DNA from: Patiria miniata
Lineage: Eukaryota; Echinodermata; Asteroidea; Valvatida; Asterinidae
Reading direction: 5' to 3'
Assembly: GCF_015706575.1 (NCBI RefSeq)
Contig: NW_024037069.1
Span: 35,547,315-35,611,314, forward strand
Length of the DNA stretch: 64,000 bases
This document shows, in pieces, positions 49,101 to 58,100 of the stretch. Below the pieces are notes generated by a model. It was given only the letters and a program-made list of their open reading frames with translations. It made no database searches and was not told where the DNA came from. The translations under genes and the position numbers were made by a program. Within the stretch, counting starts at the first letter, position 1. The number at the start of each line of letters is the position of its first letter.

Positions 49101-52100
49101 AGCAAAATGTGAGTTGTGACTTCTGATATCCACATACTGATGAGCAACTTATCACATGACAACTTCTGTACTCCCTATTTCATTGGGGCAAAAAGGCAAT
49201 CTTTGACATCTAAAAATAATACTTCTAATAGTGACCGATGGTACCTACATGTACATGTACCTTTGAAATGTACCCCTGGAACAAACTGGACTTGTGAACT
49301 CATCAAAACTACACAAGTGGTACTTGACATGTGGGCCGGTTTTAAAAAATCCAACTTACCTAGATCACAGGCGAGATCGCAGATCTAAATTAGGCCCAAG
49401 TACTTTACATTAGTCATATAAGGATTGTTCTACACGGTTTTTGGGTACTCTTAGGAAATTTTTGATCAATTTGTCATCCTTACTTGACAAAGCATGGACA
49501 CGGAATGATATGATACTACTATGATGGAATGTACAGAGCCATGCTGCAAGCAATGAATTACATAGATCATGGGTGGAGTGTTCTAAACTTGTTTGCACAA
49601 ATGCTTTTCTGTTGAGATAACTTCTCAATTTATGGTACATGTATGAGATTGGAACACAGACTGTATAAAGTTGAGTAGCTGTCTTAATAATGTAGAGGAA
49701 AAACTGAAAAAGTCATGGTTGCTATTTCCAGGAGGTTGAAAAGAATATTTATCTAGTGACAGCCATTTTCTGAGGAAGTAAAAAGGCTCACGCGAGTGGC
49801 GCTCAGCTGGTACGCACACCCCAGGCTCCTTCAACCAATAGCATTACAAAATTGCTCAGGTGGTTTACCGTGATTCCACCTTAAAATTGGCTTCTACTTT
49901 ATTTTGGTGAAGTACATTGTACTTCAAGATAATGGTAGTTGGGCAGTTCCACAGTGTCGGACGTCATCTTGGACAACTCAACTGCGTGCGTAATAGAAGT
50001 TTTATCATCAAGTGGATTTTAATTCTGATAACACTTATCAGTTAGTTACTACAATAGTTTTTTTTTAAATTATTCATCCAACTGTTTTGCTGTAGTAGAA
50101 ATCAGTTCTGAACACCATGGTGTGATTGCACTCAGACAAATGGATTTTGTTTTTGTGTACTATTCATAATTTTTCAGCTGAATAACAGCTGAACTGTTAA
50201 CATTGTTAAAAAACAACAACTACATTTTAATCAAATACAGATACTAAGCTACACAATGAAAAACATGATTAACTGTGGCATTGGGATGTTTTGGAAGTTT
50301 TGTCATTGAGATTTATGTTATTCTTTGGAATTGCCCACATTACATGTACACCTTGCTCCTGGCCAGTATTATTTGAATCCTACAGAATCCAACAGATACA
50401 GAACAAATAGCCTTCTGTTTACTGCTCAAATCAACAAAATCCAAAATAAATTTCCTGTTTGATATTTTTAATGATAAGTTTTAAGTGACATGTTGCATCA
50501 TATCCATATCAAGTTCGGAGATGGGCAAATGACAATTTTTTTAAGCAGAATTTTTTGGGGTGTCTGACTAATAAGCCGTTCTCTCTGTAAAAAAAAATCA
50601 GTTAACGCAAAATATTTATAAACAAGGAGTGCTGCAAGAAATAGCCTTGCTATACAAACACACCCTTTCGGAGATGGCGTTACTGCACCTGCATCTGATG
50701 GGTACCAGCTAAACTGATTGATTATATGTAACTGACTACATGCCTTGACTGACGCCATCAACAAGTATACATGTACTTTGATACAGAGTACATTACATGT
50801 GCAACAGTTGCTTTTTATTTACCTAATGGGATACTTATCAATATCAAAGGTCCTGTTCATAGTAGTCGTAATGGGAAAATTTAATTGATTGAAACTATGC
50901 AAATATGGTATTAAGCATGAGTATGAACTCAGTCATGTCAATACTTACCAGTATATATTTATTTATTTCCTCCAGCCAATAGTGGATAACCGCCAAATAT
51001 AGCGGCATCTGTATACGTATTTACATGTGTGTAAATAAAAGCCTAGATACCGGTACACATTTCCATGTTCATGTATGTATACCATGAGTGACAATGTGTC
51101 TTATACATGACCAATGTATCCTCCTACACAATCCACTGTATGCATGTCTGACAATGATGGGCTTTCATACAAAAGTAAAGTACTGTAGTGTAAGTCTGTA
51201 TCGCAAGAATGGAGTACAGAAGTGTGACGTCATTTAGAACCAGAAAGTGTAGCCCAAATGAATGGAGTACGGTTCAGTACGCGCACGTGTTGGTTCACGG
51301 GCTGAATAACGCGCTAATGTCTTTCATACACATTTTGTGCGCATGACGTATTCACTTCGGTACTCCACTGAAAGCAGGCCAACCATGACTGGCGAGTATA
51401 CATCGATCATCATGAAATGCAGAGTCTTGTACATGTACATGTACATCGTACAACACCATGAGGCTAAGAACACAGAGGGTGAATTAAAAAGAAATTGAAG
51501 TAAAACAAATTCTCCACTACAACTGAAACTCAAAACCTATAACTTCTACCACTTCAGTAAATGTTTGATGTTATGTAAAGAATTATCATCACACACATAC
51601 ACTTTGCAATACGGATCTAAACAATGTTAACTATCCACACTTTATAAAACTCCAACTTACAGTTTACATGTTGAGATTTTACTTAGAAAAATGTATTCAT
51701 TGAAAAAAAGTGAGCATTCTACTGGGAATACAGAGCATAATATGTATTACAGTGGAACGCGGCTATAACAAACATCGTGGGATCCATAGAAAGTGTTTGT
51801 AATAACGATCGTTCGGTATAGCGATTTTGAACAGCCGGTACCCTCTTTTGACCAATAGTGCAGTCACTGAACTGGCATTTCTCACATCCCGCGGACGAAC
51901 GAGGAGTTGTCACAAACGTTTAGCAACGGGTGGTTTTCCATTTTATTCCTTGGGGAAATAATAGCCATCAATCACTCTTCCACATTCAAACACGATGTAA
52001 CCATGGGTGGTTTGATGTTCGGGAATAGAAAGTGGCCCAGCAGTGTTTAATACGTGTACATGGAATACATTGGAATACGTTGACTTTTTTAACAACGATG

Positions 52101-55100
52101 TTCGGTATGTTTTGTACATTAAAACCGGGAGCCAAGGATGATGTTCGGTATATAGCCGAATGTTCGGTATAGTGGTGTTCGGTATAGCGACGTTCCACTG
52201 TACATCCAGGGAGCGCTCATAGGCTATCAGGTGATACGTTATCCATTTGTTACTACATTATCAGATGTAACATGCCCTCTTGTGGTTTTGTAGTGACTAC
52301 AAAACAAAGACAATATTTACATTTCGTTTGTTGCTACAAGATTACAGACGAGAACGTTTACGCTTTCTATCATGATTTATATCTCTGACATTGTTTTAAC
52401 ATTATTGACTTGTTTTAAGAAAGAAAGTCGGATTGCTTACCCTGGCAGGCTGTGAATGTTTGAGAATTGTTTCCTCCAGTGCATTGACCCACTGCACCCT
52501 CTCGTCAGCATGTTGAGCTGATTGAAGATTGCAACAAAAATATTGAATGAATAATTATGCTTTATGTACATCCACACATGTAGAGATTTATGTCCAAGGC
52601 GGTAGATGTGCCAACCTAAGATCTTTAATTTAAGATATTATTGGTAGTAGGTTCAAAACCCAGCTAGTGTTTCTGAATCTTGGTCTGAAAAGGATTTATT
52701 TCATTTGTAGAATGAAATGTCTTCACTGAGGAGACCACAATAATGTGAGGCCTTCTTGCAAGATGAGACAGAACTGGGCACAGGGCGTAGTGGAAAAAAA
52801 TAATTTTTTAAAAAAAAAGGTGTTTTTTTTTCAATTTTCAGATTTACTGATATTTGTAATCTTTGGTATGTCTACTACACATATTTTAAAGTAATACCCG
52901 GTAGACTAATAGTCATGGAATAAAATTGTTTTTAAGGAAAAAAATTAGCATCTTTCATTTTGACAACCAGAAAACGTGAAATATTAAAGGCCTTTTTCTC
53001 AGTAGTTTACTTGTCTGACATGTCGATAGATGCGAACTATAAACAGCCATAACTTGTCAACGGAATTTCCGATTGAAGTCCAACAAACAGTATTGTAAGG
53101 AGAATTGTATTCTCTTTCCTAATACCTACAAACCCTCATTTCGACCTCTGCCCAGTTCTGTCTCATTTTGCCAGCACGCCTCACATAATTGAAGTTACAA
53201 TGGTTTACCTTGGAAATGGAAGGTTTTCTGGTCGCAGGTAATGGTGAAGGTGGAATCATCCTGGTCATCAATACCGATCAATGCACCCTGTCAGGAAATC
53301 AGATACTGATCAATACCCAATAATGAACTCTTTATTTAAGTTTTATGGAGAGGAGGGGTCTTACACATAAGTGGGTCATTCTATAAATTTGGGTCGACTT
53401 TATTCCCTGTCCCTGTTACATCTGACATTTATGATTGTATAATGCTGATGCACTCCTTAATGCAGTCATCCTCCAAGGGTGATTATGAATAGCAAACTAC
53501 CTACATGTACCCAGCAAATAAGAAATCATTTGGAGTCATTCATACATACTTGAATGGCAAATTACAAAGTACCAAGTTTACAGGGACAGGACAAATGTCA
53601 CACTTTGGACCCTAAATGTATAGAAAGAAATGACCCATATTTACTCTACCACATTCATCAATGCACCTCCTTCATCGCAAAATGGAAACAGTGTAGAATC
53701 CTGATGCTAATCTCGTTGCTTAGTACAAAGTCCATGAAGAGTCATTTTTAAAAGTATTTTCTAACAAATGTTGAGTTTATCAGTCCCCAATTTATTTTTT
53801 TCCCAACATATTTGCAATGACTGACCATCACTGATGTTATTTGAAGTTGAAAAAGGTGTGGCTTCAAGATACTATGTTCTCCCATTAAAAAAAAGAATTC
53901 CTCAAAAATTATGTAAGACAAGCCATACAGCACAAAAAACATATTCTTAGGGTAGTAGTTTTGCTTACAGAGAGTTGCTTGCGTATGCATTCTCTATGTA
54001 ATAGAGTGTGCATGCATGTCTGGAACCTACATCAAACCAGTGATAACACCGTTGCTGTTATTGAGGTCCCAACCTACCTGATCCTCATCCTGCATCCCGT
54101 CTGGAATGACCACATAATCCATGTACAACTGCTCTTCAGAGTTGTCAGCCATTTGTACCCCCTTGTAACCCCTTGAGGTATTATACACCATATCAAGGCT
54201 CACTTGGCGCTAGTTATTCCACTGCATGCACAAAACTCCTCCAGACACATCCAGAATGTCCACAGATATGAGACTGACAACCATCACCATGCTCCCAGGA
54301 ATATTGATCACAAATACAACAATTGACAATGTGGTGCCAGCTGAAAGCAAGTGCTTTCATACAAAGGGACAGGCTAGAACAGACTCACTACTGTACAGTG
54401 CTTCTGTGCAGTCACGCATGGTTTGTAGTTAGTCAACCATAAAGACCCAGTATCAATATCCACACATTATGCTGATACTTGAAACAGAAACATAATGTAC
54501 AACATATCACTGATCATATTGGGAGAGTATCAGAATATTTACATGGTTGTAAAATGAAGGTAGCATATGCTGGTAGTTAAAAAAAATAAATGATAAGCTG
54601 ACGTCATGCCATTAGAAAATTTGGACAAATCAGCTTGTGTGCTGAAGAAGAGTCCACTGGGTTATGATAATAACATGCATGATTTCTCCTCCTTTGTCTA
54701 ACTGCTAAATACTGTACAGTACCAGCATCAATCTATGGTCTCAATTTGCATTTCAACTCAATTTGCATTTTTGTATCCAAGCTCCGCATGTGTAAGCTCT
54801 AAATTATGTGGAGTTTGTCAAGCAGAAACAAACCACGGAGGATTACTGAGAAGACTTGGGAACTAAAGACAGGGGTTGAATCTAGGCCACAGGGGGACAA
54901 AAGGATGAACAAAGGAGGGTCTGGAATTCCCTCCTTAAGCCCACCACACAAAAGTCATTCAAGGCCGTTTGCTCCTCACATAGCTCACAAAATATCACCG
55001 TGTATGGTGAATCTTTGCAGAGTTTTCTGCCTCGCAAGCAAAAATCTATCCTGTTTGATTTCAAAACTCACCGTGCGCGGTCAACCTGAGCTACCAGTAC

Positions 55101-58100
55101 GTGTTGAGCTAAAAGATTAGCTAGCCAATGAAAGCACATTATTCTTGTTTGTCAGTCATATGATTTAAAAAATGGGGACAAACGCCAGCAGGCTTTAGAA
55201 ACTTTGTTCAAAAATATCTTTTAATCACGTGTACCGAGTACATTTGTATGTGATTTCATTGGCTAGTAGATCTTTTTAGCTCAGCACATACAAGTACATT
55301 GTAGCTCAGGTTGACTGCACACAGTGACTTTTTCACCTCAAAGAAATCCAACAGGATAGATATTTACCTCATGGCCTCGTCAGGCAGAAAAAATTTAGAC
55401 TGGCTCTTATTGGAACAAATCCAGACATCCAAAGGTCAAAAGGTCAAAGGAGAAGGGTTATACGGACAAATCAGTTTGCAGATTTTTCAACTCTGCAGTC
55501 ACTTTTTGTGTAAACATCTTGAAGCTTCATGCACTTTTCCTGCAAAATCTTACTTTTAATTTTTATGCCATCTTGCATTTTCGACCAATATTCAGTTAAA
55601 CAAGTTGACCTTGTTTTCAATGTGAATGTAAAAAAGCAACACAAGAAGATGTGTGAAACCTGCGCTAGCAAAATGGTGTATGCGTAGTTCAAGCATCAAC
55701 TAACCAGGGAAATGAACACAATGTTAACTGTACACAAGACACAACTAATAAATACCAGAAAATCTTTCAAAAAGACTAACAAAGTCTACCGTAATACACA
55801 ATCTTTCTAATAAGGGGTGTTAATATGAGGGTACCTGAATAATCAAATAACTGGATTGGCAATAAACGATTTATATCGATACAATTGACTTTATTGTTTT
55901 TATATAAATAGGATGAGCAATTAATTGATAATTACCCTCAATCTCACACAGCCTCTTCTTGACCCTCTCATCATCTTCTCCTTGGACTAAAAAAATAAAT
56001 CAAAGAAAGAGGAAATGAAACAACCTGATGGTGAGAATCCAGTCTGCAGATGTTTAGCTAACCAATTTCTTAACATTTTTATGACTATAAGAAAAGGATT
56101 TCTGTGCCATTATGTCTAGAATATTTTTAGCTGCAGGTAACAGTAGCAGCTCAACAAATCGTTAGTCCATTGGTTAGTAACAAATGTTGTAAAATTGTCT
56201 ATTGCTCCTACATACTTTGACTGATTTCAACCAAACTTTGTATAAAGTATCTGAAGCCCAGCCCAAACATGTCACATGACCAAACTGGGGTCAAAGGTCA
56301 TCATAAGGTCAAGGTCAAAATGATCATAAAAATTGGCCACGGGTTCCCCTACAGGTGGCGAACCCAATGTCATACAATATTTATGAACAAGATAATTAAT
56401 ATCCAAGGATATTTATTGTCTTATTCATAATAAACTGTTGAAATGTTATATTAATATCTATATCCAAAAATTGAAGAAAATATTCAAGCCCTCTATTTAA
56501 TCAATTCATTAATGAAAAAAAAGTTGTATATTATTCAATTATTCAAGCATTCAAGATATTCAATGGATACATTGCGTTCCAAATTAGGGCCTAATTCGTA
56601 AAAAATTGATGGTTTTGGGTGTTTTTTCCCCCTTATTTTTCCCATAAAAAAATTTAGGGTAGGGGCTGTCAGAATAGGGTAGGTAGGGAAACCGGTAGCA
56701 GCATTTTATTTATTTATAGGAGGCGAGTTGGCGAGAGGGCGAGTCGGCCAGGGGGCGAGCTTGTAAGAGGCGAGTCAGTCAGGGGGCGAGTCGGCCAGGG
56801 GACGAGTTGACCTGGCACCCTACAAACATCTGCCTTTGGCTCCCGAAATGGTAAATTCTATTATAATGCACAATCACTATTAAGATAACTATAGGGCCTA
56901 GTATAAGGAACATTTGTACAGACCCCAGTGTGTTCGTTGCAGCTTACACTTAGTTACAGGTTAGAGTGGCTTAGGTCCCCCTAATTAATGTTAATGGGCC
57001 TGCATATCAAAATAAGAAAGAAGCAAAAATTCATTTAAAATTGCATTACATTTATTTACAGCTGCCATAAAGATTAAGTCATTACAAATTGTTAAATGTG
57101 CCTTCAGAACTCGCAAAATGGCACCCTATCGGACCCTACTCCTAGAACTATAGATTAAGAACCCCGCAAAATTGTTTTCAGCACAAAACACTAATTAAGT
57201 ACAAAAACGTCCATCAAAATGCAGACATTTCCCACAGAACCGCTGCACAGTTTGCCCCCAAACTCCGTACTACACCTCATGACATACTCACAAAATATGC
57301 GCAGAACAAACATCGCTGGATTTTGTCGTTTTTTTGGCCAAAATGATGAAAAATATGCCCTTTCCGCACTGAACCAACCTGACACTTGAAGCGTGCGCGC
57401 ATATGATCGAGCGATGATTTTCGGTTCGCTCGGAGCGCGCCGCGGGGGGTACGGTACAAGGGGGGTCAGACAAGTCGACCGTTGAGACAACTCGACTTGG
57501 GACGAGTCGACCGTTGAGACAACTCGACCGTTAAGACAAGTCGACCGTATGTGCGATAAATGGAAAGACAAGGCCAAGTTCAGGCAAGGACCATTAGTCG
57601 ACTAGTGGTTGATTTGTGACGTACCTTACGCCTGCGCACTGATAGCAACGTGCGACCGTCTCTTGTCAAACGCTGGTCAAAATGTCATCGCAAAACTTCG
57701 GGATCCTGGCTCTCTGCTAGCGTTATGAATGCGCGCGGCTATTAGTTACCAGCGAAGCAACCAACCCCAGTAGGCTGGTTCCAAATAGTCAACTAGCGTA
57801 GTCAACCACCGTTGACTAGACAGAGTTCGGGCAAACGTTAGTTAACCATTGGTCAACTATAGTCCTTGCACGAACTTGGCCCAAGTCGACCGTTGAGACA
57901 AGTTGACCGTTGAGACAAGTCGCCTCGCATGTTTTGGGCCTAGTTTTGGGGATAGTACCGGGGATTTTTGACGGCGGCTGAGTTTTTTGGGTTGCATATA
58001 ACAGAGCCGATATATAGCGCAGCGTGATTGTCCGTGCACATCGTTCGTTTTTTCCGGGCCTGTGCGCGCATCCCCAGTCAACGTGGCCGTACCGTGCACG

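Larger units (their letters stand above)
44653..52440 (-). other. Large ORP9 intron holding candidate alternative first exons
   Basis: This 7.8-kb intron separates the PH-domain exons from the coiled-coil exon. It contains an ACATTGTAYT array, a pogo-like MITE and three short open segments. Each of these has an ATG, an intact frame to a phase-0 donor and no matching obligatory acceptor. They are listed separately. Confidence 0.6.
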
